In this document: piece by piece, positions 14,986 through 24,263 of the stretch
Layout of the letters: the number at the start of each line of letters is the position of its first letter
Numbering within the stretch: position 1 is the first letter of the stretch
Source of the DNA: XN24 sp964462675
GTDB taxonomy: Bacteria; Pseudomonadota; Gammaproteobacteria; Steroidobacterales; XN24
NCBI GenBank assembly: GCA_964462675.1
Contig: CAYWYS010000015.1
Location: forward strand, 1-64,000
Reading direction: 5' to 3'
Length of the DNA: 64,000 bases
Notes under the pieces: model-generated
The model's database searches: none
What the model was told of the DNA's origin: nothing
Seen by the model: only the letters and a program-made list of their open reading frames with translations
Program-made: the position numbers and the translations under genes

Positions 14986-17900
14986 TCATCGCAACTGCTG
15001 CCACGACTGGCGCCCGCCAATACCTTCCTCGCCGAGTCCCTTGACGAATCCGCCTTCACCCGTATACAGGAACTCCGGCGGATCACCCGAGTTATCGGAG
15101 GGGGTCAACAGCGTCGGGGTTTCGCCCTGGCCCCACGCCACGCCGGAGATCGGCGTATCGTTGACCAGGTCGTCGTCGTCATAGTACCCGTCGCGATTGA
15201 GGTCAAAGACCGGGAAGGTCGTGCGACCACCCCCGACGATGTCCAGGTCCATCAGGAAACCGCGCCGGCCGGTGCCGCAAGGATCCTCATCCGGGATCAG
15301 CGTGCTGAACCGGACGCGCCGCTGCAACGGACCCGACGGATAAGTTCCGGACGTGATTACACGCTCCCCATCCTCCAAGCTGAGGTCTAGGTACCAACCC
15401 TTGTGGAATGAAGGATCAAAAGCATTGTTCGAGACGACACGTACACCCACGGTCTGGGTGCCGAAGGTCTCCAGCGTCTGGGAGGTGATTGTCTGTTGCA
15501 GCAAGTCACCGCGTGTCACGCCAGCTTCGCCCACGGGCTTCGTGTCGATGATCCCGTACAGGCTCTGAACGGGTGCGCCCGGCATATCCCGGTCAGTGGT
15601 CCGGAAAAACGCACCGGTGCCGACGGTAACCACGATTTGATTGTTGTTCGCCGGATTCAACGCGATCACCGGCGCCGCTGTAATCGGCTGCGTATTGCCC
15701 ATCGGGCCGACTGCAGTAAACAGCGCATTGACGTTACCCGCGTCGTTCCAGGTGCCCGGTAAGCCGCCAATGTCGAAGCGCCACAGGTTACCCTGCAGAT
15801 CGCCGGCGTAGACGCGATTGGCTCGCAGGTTGCTCACCGGCCAGTCAGTGACCATCGGTGCCGCCAGGCCATTGGACGTCGTCGCGCCGAACGATCCCAC
15901 GCCGGTATCGACCGTCTGGATCAAGGCGCCGGTATCCAGGTTGACCACGAACAATTTCGCCCGGTGGCTATCGCTGTTGTAGCCATTGCCGAACACGGCG
16001 GCCATTTCGCCACTGCTCAAGCGGACGATCGCGGGCGGACCCACGTTGTAGCCCAGGTCCGGATGCTTGAACTCCCACATGACATCGCCGGCGCCAAAAC
16101 TGGCTGGATTGGTGATGTCCAGCGCGAACACGGCGCGACCACCGGCGCCCAAGCTGCCTACCAGCACCTTCTTCGGCACGCCGGCGCTCGTAAGATCGGC
16201 GACCGACACCGTGCCGTCGACGAAATAGCGATGCAAATAGTTCGGGTCCATCAACTGGCTCAACGGCGACGCGCCGCTCGCCTCCGGTTCGAGCAGGGCG
16301 CTCGGCACATAGGCGAACAGCTCCTCGCCGTTCTCGGCGTCAAAGGCGTGCAGCATGCCGTCGTTAGCCCCTACGTAGAGCACGCCGGACTGGAACTTCG
16401 GGTTCGAGTTCACGATATCGCCAAGCAACCGCGGCTGGCCGGACTCGGACCGGCTGCGGAATCCGGCGATCCCCTCCGCGCCGCGCAGCCAGTCGATGCG
16501 CTCGGCACCCCGGCCGTCGACGGCGCCGGTCGGGTCGCGGTTGATCGCCGCCTGTTGCGTGGCGCTGAGACTTCCGTATGCAAACGGGACGCCGACGCCA
16601 TCCGGGCGCCGGGTGAAGATGTTGCGCGCCACCGGGCCCTTGAGCGCCAGCTTCGACTCCGCGTCCCAGGTCGTTGCACCCAGGCTGCCGTCCGGGTTGA
16701 CGCTGCGGGCATCCAGCCGCCCCGACCAGTCGCCGCTGCGGAAACCCGCCGTGTACAGCAGCGTGTCCGTCTGCAACACCGCGGAGCTGGTGGCAGCGGA
16801 AGTGGCCGAACTCTCGACCCGCGCGACGATGTCCTCCAGCACCTTGGCCAGCTCCGTTGCAAAGGTGTCCGGGTCTTGCGCGCTAAAGAAACCGCCGCGG
16901 GAATTGACGGCCGCATGGAGCACATCGTCCGAGCGGGCAAGGCACTCTGCGCCGGTGCAATTCAAGTTACCGTAATTCGGATTCGGCCAGGCGATCGGTG
17001 TGCTCGTCGAAATCGCAGCAAACGCCGCGGCCGGGTCGATCGAACCGGATACCCCGAGCCCGATGCCGAAGGTCACCATGTGCTGCCAGAACGCCGGGTT
17101 GCCCGGGGTCGTCGGCACGAGATTCGACAGATCCGGGCGCAGGTCGCGCTTCCAGTAATACATCGCAACATCTGCCAAGGTATTGTTGCGCGTATCCTGG
17201 AAGGGATCGGTCGGCGCGTAGTTGAAATCCGCCCCGGCCGGATCCGGATTGACGATCAGCATGGAATTGCTGTTGCTGCCGTCGTTGTTGTCGGCCCGGG
17301 CGCCGGTCGCCGCATTGGCGGCCTGGCCCGACGCAGAACCGTCCGTCATCAGGATCGAATAGCTCTGCCGACAGGCGATGTCCTGCCCGCCTGCGACTCC
17401 CGGGGTGCTGCTCCACGGTCCCTGTGAGTCGGTGCGCGAGAAATACTGGCCCGCGCCGTCCAGCGCGCGGCGCAGCGGCGTGCCCTGCGCCGGGATGGGG
17501 ATCGTGTACAGCCGGTTGAAGAAGCCACTACGGGCTCCACCGGCGAAGGGCCGCACACCGTCAAGCACTGTGCCGGTAGCCTGGCCGTCGATCGTCGTGC
17601 TGCCCTTGTTGATCGCGCCGAAGCCGATCCGGACGCCCTCCGACTGCGCAGCAAATGCCCGGCCGATACCGGCGCGCGACGCGAAGATGCGGTTGCGGTG
17701 ATAGGTGTACCAGTTGGCGAAGTTCTGGATCTCCTCGTCGTAGGTGCAGCTGCCGGCCGTGCAGTCGCTGCGATTCAGGCGGCCCTCGCCCGTGAATGGC
17801 GCATTGACCGGGCGAATCTCGGTCCGCTGGTAGTTGGCCAGGGTCCAGATCGGGCTGCCCGCATTGACGATCGCAGCCGTGATGTCGGCGATGGCGGGTC

Positions 17901-18504
17901 CCGTGTAGGTCGAATAGACAGCCGGGAAAAACGTACGCGACTCGCTCACGTGTGCATCGGTCCGGTTTTGGATCCACCACGCCGTCTGCGTGTTATTCGC
18001 GGTCAGGTTCCGGGTCCCAAGCGCAGGATACAGCGGCCGGTTCGGCGCAGCGGCGGGCGGCGCATCGGGCATGACGCTGCCGTCGGCATTGACCCACGGG
18101 CGGTAGGTGATCGCCGGGTTATAGTAGACCGTGTTGACGAACGATGAGCGATAAGCGTGCCCCATGATGCTGGTCGTCGCAAACGAGGGCACCCGCTGCG
18201 CATTGTAGTCATCCGCGCCATGGAGGCCGGCGGTGCGCGGATACACCCACATGATGTGTCCCGTGCAGCAGCCGGTGCCAAAAATGTTCGTGATGCCATC
18301 CGGCATGGTTTCCCATTGCATCGATCCCGAGTCGTCGATGATGAACATGATGTTCGGGTCGACACTCGAGGACACGAACAATGGCGAGTTCGCGATGTTC
18401 ACGCTGGCGTTGGCAGAGCCAAGTGCCAGCAGCGACAGGCTGAACCCTGCCAGCCCCGCCATCAGGCGGCGCGACATTGACGAAACACGTCGAACAGCAT
18501 CCAT
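14986..18504 (-). CDS. pilY1: type IV pilus tip adhesin PilY1
   Basis: A 1172-residue secreted protein. ATG 18504 has AGGAGAG seven bases upstream and gives a good signal peptide (MAGLAGFSLSLLALGSANA); the open frame extends 21 codons further without support. The N-terminal part has a von Willebrand A-type MIDAS start (IIDDSGSM, D57-S61). The C-terminal half is the PilC/PilY1 beta-propeller, with FQSGVLYVGANDGMLHAFDA, and a Ca2+-loop-like segment DLNRDGYYDDDD sits near residues 1101-1112. PilY1 caps the pilus, controls retraction through Ca2+ and takes part in surface sensing and adhesion. It lies between pilX and pilE. Confidence 0.94.
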   Translation of the reverse strand: MDAVRRVSSMSRRLMAGLAGFSLSLLALGSANASVNIANSPLFVSSSVDPNIMFIIDDSGSMQWETMPDGITNIFGTGCCTGHIMWVYPRTAGLHGADDYNAQRVPSFATTSIMGHAYRSSFVNTVYYNPAITYRPWVNADGSVMPDAPPAAAPNRPLYPALGTRNLTANNTQTAWWIQNRTDAHVSESRTFFPAVYSTYTGPAIADITAAIVNAGSPIWTLANYQRTEIRPVNAPFTGEGRLNRSDCTAGSCTYDEEIQNFANWYTYHRNRIFASRAGIGRAFAAQSEGVRIGFGAINKGSTTIDGQATGTVLDGVRPFAGGARSGFFNRLYTIPIPAQGTPLRRALDGAGQYFSRTDSQGPWSSTPGVAGGQDIACRQSYSILMTDGSASGQAANAATGARADNNDGSNSNSMLIVNPDPAGADFNYAPTDPFQDTRNNTLADVAMYYWKRDLRPDLSNLVPTTPGNPAFWQHMVTFGIGLGVSGSIDPAAAFAAISTSTPIAWPNPNYGNLNCTGAECLARSDDVLHAAVNSRGGFFSAQDPDTFATELAKVLEDIVARVESSATSAATSSAVLQTDTLLYTAGFRSGDWSGRLDARSVNPDGSLGATTWDAESKLALKGPVARNIFTRRPDGVGVPFAYGSLSATQQAAINRDPTGAVDGRGAERIDWLRGAEGIAGFRSRSESGQPRLLGDIVNSNPKFQSGVLYVGANDGMLHAFDAENGEELFAYVPSALLEPEASGASPLSQLMDPNYLHRYFVDGTVSVADLTSAGVPKKVLVGSLGAGGRAVFALDITNPASFGAGDVMWEFKHPDLGYNVGPPAIVRLSSGEMAAVFGNGYNSDSHRAKLFVVNLDTGALIQTVDTGVGSFGATTSNGLAAPMVTDWPVSNLRANRVYAGDLQGNLWRFDIGGLPGTWNDAGNVNALFTAVGPMGNTQPITAAPVIALNPANNNQIVVTVGTGAFFRTTDRDMPGAPVQSLYGIIDTKPVGEAGVTRGDLLQQTITSQTLETFGTQTVGVRVVSNNAFDPSFHKGWYLDLSLEDGERVITSGTYPSGPLQRRVRFSTLIPDEDPCGTGRRGFLMDLDIVGGGRTTFPVFDLNRDGYYDDDDLVNDTPISGVAWGQGETPTLLTPSDNSGDPPEFLYTGEGGFVKGLGEEGIGGRQSWQQLR

Positions 18505-18563
18505 CTCAGCTCTCCTCGGCGCGCGCATTGGCGCCAGGTCGGGAACAGTTCTGGCCGCGCGCG

Positions 18564-19064
18564 TCATTGCGGCGGCTCGAAGGTTGACTGCAGCACGACG
18601 ACGGCCGTGTCGGAGCCGCCCTCGCCGCGGGCGGTCACGGGATAAATACGCCGGAAATCGGGCGGCAACTGGATGCCGACGCGCCGCAGGCTCGGCGGGC
18701 CGACGAAAAAGTCAGGATCGGACGCCAGTTGCGGGTCGAGTGCCGGGATCGTGCCGGTCGGCGCAGTGCCGTCCCAGGCGGCCGGATTCGCGAGCTGCAC
18801 GTTGGCATCGGCCGCGACCTGGTTCGCCAGCAGCATGAGCCAGGCCTCGCCGCCGCGCAGCGCCGCCTCGGCGGACTGGAACGCCATGTTGCGGTCGCGC
18901 AGATTGCCCGCCATGCGCTCCTGCATGTTGCTGCTGCGCATCGCCGATACGCCCAGCAGCGTCATCAACAGCAAAAAGATCAACGAAATGGCCAGCGCCG
19001 AGCCGCGCTGGCGGAGCATCGATGCGGGCTGTGGCAGCATTGACTTCATTTTCTTGAGCCTCAT
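18564..19064 (-). CDS. pilX: type IV pilus minor pilin PilX
   Basis: A 166-residue PilX-type protein. It has the N-terminal hydrophobic helix after QRGSALAISLIFLLLMTLLG (no Glu5, as in PilX) and the conserved MRSSNMQERMAGNLRDRNMAFQSAEAAL segment. ATG 19064 overlaps the pilW stop (ATGA); an in-frame ATG at 19049 is also possible. PilX helps assemble the pilus tip with PilV, PilW and PilY1. A 59-bp gap separates it from pilY1. Confidence 0.9.
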   Translation of the reverse strand: MRLKKMKSMLPQPASMLRQRGSALAISLIFLLLMTLLGVSAMRSSNMQERMAGNLRDRNMAFQSAEAALRGGEAWLMLLANQVAADANVQLANPAAWDGTAPTGTIPALDPQLASDPDFFVGPPSLRRVGIQLPPDFRRIYPVTARGEGGSDTAVVVLQSTFEPPQ

Positions 19065-20023
19065 GGAAGCCGGTTGCGCAGGCCGATCGTGGTGTTCAGG
19101 ACCTGCCGGTAACGGCTGTCGGCCGGCACAAAGGCGGCGCCGCGAAAATCGACCGGCTGCGGCCCGCCGGTAACGTTGTCTTCGTTGCTGACCAGCAGCA
19201 GGCTGATGCGCAGGCTGCGCACCCGGCCCCAGTCCGCGACGCCGGCGGCCTCGACGTAGACGTTCGGCGTGCCATCGTTGTTGGTATCGACGCCGTAGCG
19301 GATCCACATGTCCTCGACACCATCGACCAGCTCGGTGTCACCGTTCAGGTCGCGCCGCCAAAGTGCAAAGCCGCCGCCCGCGCCAGGCGCCACGAAATAT
19401 GACACTTGCCGAAAGCGCGTCAGGATCGTGCCCTCGAGATAGGCCTTGGTCAGCAAGTCATTCGGCGTGATCGTCACCGGACCGCCCCCACCGACGGCGG
19501 TAGCAGAGAAGATGTCCATGTCGTTGCAGTCCGCGATGCCGAGCAGCTCGCCGGCGGCCAGGCCCGTGATGTTGGCCGCAATCGTCACGACATCGCCGGC
19601 ACCGGCCATGTCCTGGCTCAGGCGCACGGTCTCCGGTGCAAGCATCCTCAGCGTCACGACATCGGTCCCCACGCGTGCGCCGAAGGGGTTGCCGCCAGCG
19701 GCGGTGACGCCGACCACATAGTTGTCGCGCGAATACTCGACCGGCGGCGGCACAAGAATGTTCGGCGTCACGCTGATCAGGTTCGTGCAGCCGGCGTATC
19801 CAGCCAGGCGCGAATCCCGGCTGATGGTTTCGAGCGCAAACCGGCCGTTCTCCTGCACTCTCGCCAGCGAGTCCTGGAAGCGATAGGTCTGCTTGGTGCC
19901 GACGAAGATCTGGATCACGCCGGCGATCAGGATCAGGCTGACGACCAGCGCCACCATGATCTCGATCAGGGTCAGGCCACCCTGTCGACCCACGTCCATT
20001 TGCTCCCGCTTGGTTCGCGTCAT
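19061..20023 (-). CDS. pilW: type IV pilus minor pilin PilW
   Basis: A 320-residue prepilin-like protein with the class III signal GLTLIEIMVALVVSLILIAG, then the PilW segment YRFQDSLARVQENGRFALE. ATG 20023 overlaps the pilV stop (TGATG). The upstream open frame is not protein-like. PilW is a minor pilin of the tip-priming complex, and its size fits the family. Confidence 0.92.
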   Translation of the reverse strand: MTRTKREQMDVGRQGGLTLIEIMVALVVSLILIAGVIQIFVGTKQTYRFQDSLARVQENGRFALETISRDSRLAGYAGCTNLISVTPNILVPPPVEYSRDNYVVGVTAAGGNPFGARVGTDVVTLRMLAPETVRLSQDMAGAGDVVTIAANITGLAAGELLGIADCNDMDIFSATAVGGGGPVTITPNDLLTKAYLEGTILTRFRQVSYFVAPGAGGGFALWRRDLNGDTELVDGVEDMWIRYGVDTNNDGTPNVYVEAAGVADWGRVRSLRISLLLVSNEDNVTGGPQPVDFRGAAFVPADSRYRQVLNTTIGLRNRLP

Positions 20024-20517
20024 CACAGCTGTGTCTCGAAACTGAAGCCCATCAGGTTCTGCGCGGTGCACTGCGCCGGCGCCCCTGCGGCACCCTCGCC
20101 CCGCGTATCGTCCCAGCACACCAGGATCGTGATATTGCCGCCAGGCACGACGGCCACGCCGCCGGTGCCTGCAGGCAGGGTGTTCTGCAGCGCAGTCAGC
20201 CACTCGTTCAGGTCCGTCTGCGCCAGCGTGCCGGGCGCCGGGATCGCCGCGCCTACGGCAATGTTGTAAGGCGAACCCGCGATGATCGCCTGGCTGCGGT
20301 TCGCACGCATCCGATCGGCGATGTCGTAAGCGAGGTTGGTCGCCTGCGAACGCAGGTAGGCGCTGTTGTTGAACTGCAGTGACACGCCCTGCAGGCTGGC
20401 GAGCCCGATCAGGCCGATCGACAGCACGAGCACCGCGATCAGCACCTCGACCATCGTGAAGCCGCCCTCGCGCTGCGCGACGGGAACAATGCGTCTTGAA
20501 AAATTCGTGTTCTTCAT
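20023..20517 (-). CDS. pilV: type IV pilus minor pilin PilV
   Basis: A 164-residue prepilin with the leader ending before GFTMVEVLIAVLVLSIGLIG, followed by ASLQGVSLQFNNSAYLRSQA and the ADRMRANR segment typical of PilV. Its start is four bases past the fimT stop and its stop overlaps the pilW start, so it sits in a tightly coupled operon. Confidence 0.92.
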   Translation of the reverse strand: MKNTNFSRRIVPVAQREGGFTMVEVLIAVLVLSIGLIGLASLQGVSLQFNNSAYLRSQATNLAYDIADRMRANRSQAIIAGSPYNIAVGAAIPAPGTLAQTDLNEWLTALQNTLPAGTGGVAVVPGGNITILVCWDDTRGEGAAGAPAQCTAQNLMGFSFETQL

Positions 20518-20521
20518 GGTG

Positions 20522-21004
20522 TCAGCACGCCACGCGGACGACCAGCGCCCGGCCCGCCATATTTACAGTGATATCCCGTCCCTGGTCGCCGCTGCAGCCG
20601 GGGATGCGATGCTCGAAGGCGCCGGCCGCGACGACGTCGCCCATCGGACGGAAGCGGACGTCGGCCGGACCGGTCAGCGTCGAGCCACCGGCCAGCGCGG
20701 GCCAGACCCGGATCGGCGGCTGGCCCGCCGGCAGCTCGACGAGCGCGATCCAGCCGTTCGCCCAGTTGTTGCCGCCGGTGCAGCTCGCCTGGTTCGTCGA
20801 CGGGCACAGCATCACATTGGCGCCGCGCTTGACGGCCTCGCTGCGCGCCAGTCCCAGCGCCGTGACCAGCTCGTTCGACTGCGTCGCCGCGCGGTTGTTC
20901 TGGATGACGTTGCGGAAGCTCGGGATCCCGAGCGACAGGATGATCGCCGCCAGCACCAGCGTGATCATCAGCTCGATCAGGGTAAAGCCACGGAATCGTT
21001 TCAT
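20522..21004 (-). CDS. fimT: minor pilin FimT/GspH family
   Basis: A 160-residue GspH/FimT-type pseudopilin. The signal GFTLIELMITLVLAAIILSLG is near the N-terminus, then FRNVIQNNRAATQSNELVTA and the Cys-containing beta domain (LCPSTNQASC). The N-terminal MKRFRG gives a normal short leader, and AGGA lies eight bases before ATG 21004. As the first gene of the operon it is probably where transcription begins, from the 98-bp gap after serS. FimT has been linked to DNA binding and uptake by pili in some relatives. Confidence 0.88.
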   Translation of the reverse strand: MKRFRGFTLIELMITLVLAAIILSLGIPSFRNVIQNNRAATQSNELVTALGLARSEAVKRGANVMLCPSTNQASCTGGNNWANGWIALVELPAGQPPIRVWPALAGGSTLTGPADVRFRPMGDVVAAGAFEHRIPGCSGDQGRDITVNMAGRALVVRVAC

Positions 21005-21102
21005 GAGCAGGATCCTAGCGGCGGGTAAAGAGAATTGCCCGGTTGTCCCGACAAGCGGCGGGGATCCGGGGATAACCGGTAGTTTCCGGGGGTGAACCAG
21101 GC

Positions 21103-22374
21103 TCAGGCCTGCGCGCCGAGGCGCTCGATGCCGCCCATCCAGGGCCGCAGCACGGCAGGCACGACGACCGAGCCGTCGGCCTGCTGATAGTTCTCCAGGA
21201 TCGCCACGAGCGCCCGGCCGGCGGCGACGCCCGAGCCGTTCAGCGTGTGCACCAGTTCCGGCTTGCCGGTCGCCGGGTTGCGCCAGCGCGCCAGCATGCG
21301 CCGCGCCTGGTAGTCGCCGCAGTTCGAGCACGAGGAGATCTCGCGGTAGCGCTGCTGTCCCGGCAGCCACACCTCGAGGTCGTAGGTCTTCGTCGCGGCC
21401 TGGCTGGTGTCGCCGCTGCACAACAACACGACGCGGTACGGCAGCTCGAGCAGCTGCAGCACCCGCTCGGCGTGCCCGGTCAGCTCCTCGAGCGCCGCCA
21501 TCGAGTCCGCCGGGCGGGTCACCTGCACCAGCTCGACCTTCTCGAACTGGTGCTGGCGGATCATGCCGCGGGTGTCCTTGCCATAGCTGCCCGCCTCGGA
21601 GCGGAAGCACGGTGTATGACCGGTCAGGCGAAGCGGCAGCTGCTCGGCGGGCAGGATCTCGTCGCGCACCAGGTTCGTGACCGGCACTTCAGCGGTCGGG
21701 ATCAGGTAGAAGTCCTGCTCGCCCTCGAGCGCGAACAGGTCGGCGCGGAACTTCGGCAGCTGGCCGGTGCCGACCAGGCTCTGGCCGTTGACGATGTACG
21801 GCGCGTAGATCTCGGTGTAGCCGTGCTCGCGCGTGTGCAGGTCGAGCATGAACTGGATCAGCGCACGATGCAGCCGGGCCAGCGCGCCGCGCATGACGAC
21901 GAAGCGCGCGCCGGAGATCTTCGCGGCCGCCTCGAAGTCCAGCAGCCCGAGATCGACGTGGTCCTTCGGCTGGAAATCGAAGGCGCGCGGCGTGCCCCAG
22001 CGGCGCACTTCGACGTTGGCGTTCTCGTCGGCGCCGTCCGGCACGCTTGCATCGAGCAGGTTCGGCAGGTCGTAGAGCGCCGCGTCGAGCTCGACCTGCA
22101 CCTCGGCCAGCGCGTTCTCCGCCGCCTTGAGGCGCTCGCCGAGATCTGCGACCTCGGCCAGCAGCGGCGCCGCATCGGCGCCGGACGCCTTGGCGCGGCC
22201 GATGGCCTTCGAGCGGGTGTTGCGCTCGTTGCGCAGCTCGTCGGTGCTGACCTGCAAGGCCTTGCGGCGCTCCTCGAGCGCCGCGAAGCGCGCCTGGTCG
22301 AGCCGGTAGCCCCGCCGCAGCAATGCGCTCGCGGTGCCGTCGAGGTCGTTCCTGAGCAGTTTGGGGTCGAGCAT
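21103..22374 (-). CDS. serS: serine--tRNA ligase
   Basis: A 423-residue class II aminoacyl-tRNA synthetase charging tRNA-Ser (and tRNA-Sec). The N-terminal coiled-coil arm (about 1-110) is followed by the catalytic core. Class II motif 2 is at FRSEAGSYGKDTRGMIRQHQ and motif 3 at NGSGVAAGRALVAILENYQ, with TAEVPVTN and SSCSNCGDYQARR also typical. The ATG at 22372-22374 follows CAAGGACTGAC, so AAGGA is the ribosome site, five bases away. That site is the last unit of a hexamer tandem repeat running into the assembly gap, which is unusual for an essential gene. Confidence 0.98.
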   Translation of the reverse strand: MLDPKLLRNDLDGTASALLRRGYRLDQARFAALEERRKALQVSTDELRNERNTRSKAIGRAKASGADAAPLLAEVADLGERLKAAENALAEVQVELDAALYDLPNLLDASVPDGADENANVEVRRWGTPRAFDFQPKDHVDLGLLDFEAAAKISGARFVVMRGALARLHRALIQFMLDLHTREHGYTEIYAPYIVNGQSLVGTGQLPKFRADLFALEGEQDFYLIPTAEVPVTNLVRDEILPAEQLPLRLTGHTPCFRSEAGSYGKDTRGMIRQHQFEKVELVQVTRPADSMAALEELTGHAERVLQLLELPYRVVLLCSGDTSQAATKTYDLEVWLPGQQRYREISSCSNCGDYQARRMLARWRNPATGKPELVHTLNGSGVAAGRALVAILENYQQADGSVVVPAVLRPWMGGIERLGAQA

Positions 22375-22378
22375 GTCA

Positions 22379-22439
22379 GTCCTTGTCCTTGTCCTTGTCC
22401 TTGTCCTTGTCCTTGTCCTTGTCCTTGTCCTTGTCCTTG
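22379..22439 (-). repeat. hexanucleotide microsatellite (AAGGAC)n before serS
   Basis: About ten copies of GTCCTT on the plus strand, i.e. AAGGAC on the strand of serS. The tract is perfect as far as it can be read and runs straight into the N gap, so the true copy number is unknown. Each unit contains AAGGA, a Shine-Dalgarno core, and the last unit serves serS. All reading frames through the tract are open. Confidence 0.9.
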
Positions 22440-22539
22440 NNNNNNNNNNNNNNNNNNNNNNNNNNNNNNNNNNNNNNNNNNNNNNNNNNNNNNNNNNNNN
22501 NNNNNNNNNNNNNNNNNNNNNNNNNNNNNNNNNNNNNNN
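22440..22539. other. assembly gap (100 N)
   Basis: Exactly 100 undetermined bases, the convention for a gap of unknown length. The assembly probably broke in the hexamer tract. The 3' end of rarA and possibly the serS promoter lie inside. Confidence 0.99.
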
Positions 22540-23873
22540 TCCGGTCCAGCGCGCCGCCGCTGCCGCCCGCCCGTGGGGCCTTTGGCCCTGAGCTCGGCCA
22601 GCTTCTCGCCGATCCTCAGCTCGAGGCCGCGCGGCGGCGGCTCATAATAGCGGCGCGGCGTCATTTCTTCCGGGAAATAGTCCTCCCCGGCGGCAAAGCC
22701 GCCCTCCTCGTCATGGGCGTAGCGATAGTCGCGGCCGTAGCCGAGGCCCTTCATCAGCTTCGTCGGCGCGTTGCGCAGGTGCAGCGGCACCGGCAGCGAA
22801 CCCAGCCGGGCCGCGTCGGCCTGCGCCGCGCCGAAGGCTTGATAGACCGCGTTGCTCTTCGGTGCGCAGGCCAGGTAGGCCACCGCCTGGGCGAGCGCCA
22901 GCTCGCCTTCCGGGCTGCCGAGCCGCTCGTAGGCATCCCACGCATCGAGCGCCAGCGCGAGGCCGCGCGGATCGGCATTGCCGATGTCCTCGCTGGCCAT
23001 CCTGAGCATGCGCCGCGCAATGTAGGCCGGGTCGCAGCCGCCGTCGAGCATCCGCGCGAGCCAGTACAGCGCCGCGTCGGGATCCGTGCCGCGCACCGAC
23101 TTGTGGAGCGCCGAGATCTGGTCATAGAAGGCCTCGCCGCGCTTGTCGAAGCGCCGGTGGCCGCCCGCCAGCAGGCTCGCCAGCGCCGTCTCGTCGAGCG
23201 TGCGCACGCCCTGCGCCGATTCCTCCGCCAGGTCGGCGGCCAGCTCCAGCAGGTTCAGCGCGCGGCGCGCATCGCCGTCGGCCGCGTCGGCGAGCGCCTC
23301 GAGCTGTTCGGGCGGCAAGGCCGGCGCGCGCCCGCCGAGACCGCGCTCGTGGTCGCCGAGCGCCTGCTGCATGATCGTCACGAGCGCCTCGCGCGACAGC
23401 GCCTTGAGCACATAGACCCGCGCCCGCGACAGCAGCGCGCTGTTCAGCTCGAAGCTGGGGTTCTCGGTGGTCGCACCGATGAAGGTCAGCGTGCCGTCCT
23501 CGACCCACGGCAGGAACGCGTCCTGCTGCGCCTTGTTGAAACGATGCACCTCGTCGAGGAACAGCACGGTGCGCCGCCCGCTGGCTTTCAACGCTTGCGC
23601 CCGCTCGACCGCGGCGCGCACATCCTTGACGCCGGCCAGCACGGCCGACAGGCCGATGAATTCGGCCTCATATTTGCCGGCGACCAGCCGCGCGAGCGTC
23701 GTCTTGCCGCTGCCGGGCGGCCCCCACAGGACCATGGAGTGCAGCCCCTGACCGGCCACGGCGCGCGCCAGCGGCGCGCCGGCGCCGAGCAGGTGGCCCT
23801 GGCCGGCGAACTCGTCGAGCGAGCGCGGCCGCATGCGATCGGCGAGCGGCCGCGCGGCGTCTTGCTCGTTCAC
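22540..23873 (-). CDS. rarA: replication-associated recombination protein A (3' end in gap)
   Basis: At least 444 codons of the AAA+ clamp-loader-like ATPase RarA/MgsA, which acts at stalled replication forks. Walker A is GPPGSGKTTLAR, Walker B FLDEVHRF and sensor 1 GATTENPSF; the C-terminal MgsA domain has RRMLRMASEDIGNADP and the usual end YYEPPPRGLELRIGEKLAELR. After that point the frame continues through a basic stretch (GGRQRRRAG) into the gap with no stop, slightly longer than usual. GTG 23873 is the start because it overlaps the stop of the VanZ-like gene (GTGA) and the protein matches from there. It lies before serS, as in E. coli. Confidence 0.95.
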
Positions 23874-24259
23874 CCGGCCTCCGCATGCAGGCCGAGCATG
23901 CGCTCGACCTGCCGGCACCAGCTGCCGGGGAACGGTGCAGCAACAAGGATGCCGGCCGCAATGCCCGTCGCATTGCTCGCCATGTCCAGCCATTCGCCGC
24001 TGCGCGTCGGGGTCAGGAAGGCTTGTGTCAGCTCGATGCCGCCGCCGAGCAGCAGCAGGCCGGCCGCCACCCGCGGCCAGCTGCGCCGCCCGAACACGCC
24101 CATGAACATGAACGCGAGCGCGGCATAGGCGGCGAAGTGCATGAACTTGTCCGATACCTCGGCTGCGGCCTTCGGTACGCTCGGCGCGAGGCTGCCGATG
24201 ACGACCCCGAAGAGCAGCAGCCAGGCCAGCGCCAGCCAGGCGGCGCGATAGCGCGGCAT
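23870..24259 (-). CDS. VanZ-like membrane protein
   Basis: About 129 residues with four hydrophobic helices and the VanZ-like signature DKFMHFAAYAALAFMF ... GGGIELTQAFLTPTRSGEWLDMASNATG. VanZ-like proteins are small membrane proteins; VanZ itself lowers teicoplanin binding, but most members have no known role. ATG 24259 follows the lolA stop by four bases; an in-frame start at 24280 would overlap lolA by 17 bases. It lies within the lolA-rarA-serS row, where E. coli has no such gene. Confidence 0.83.
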   Translation of the reverse strand: MPRYRAAWLALAWLLLFGVVIGSLAPSVPKAAAEVSDKFMHFAAYAALAFMFMGVFGRRSWPRVAAGLLLLGGGIELTQAFLTPTRSGEWLDMASNATGIAAGILVAAPFPGSWCRQVERMLGLHAEAG

Positions 24260-24263
24260 GACC

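Noticed and set aside
21858..23993. One frame joining rarA, the repeat and part of serS through the N gap
   Set aside because: It exists only because N bases are read as open; the gap length is arbitrary, so no fusion can be inferred.
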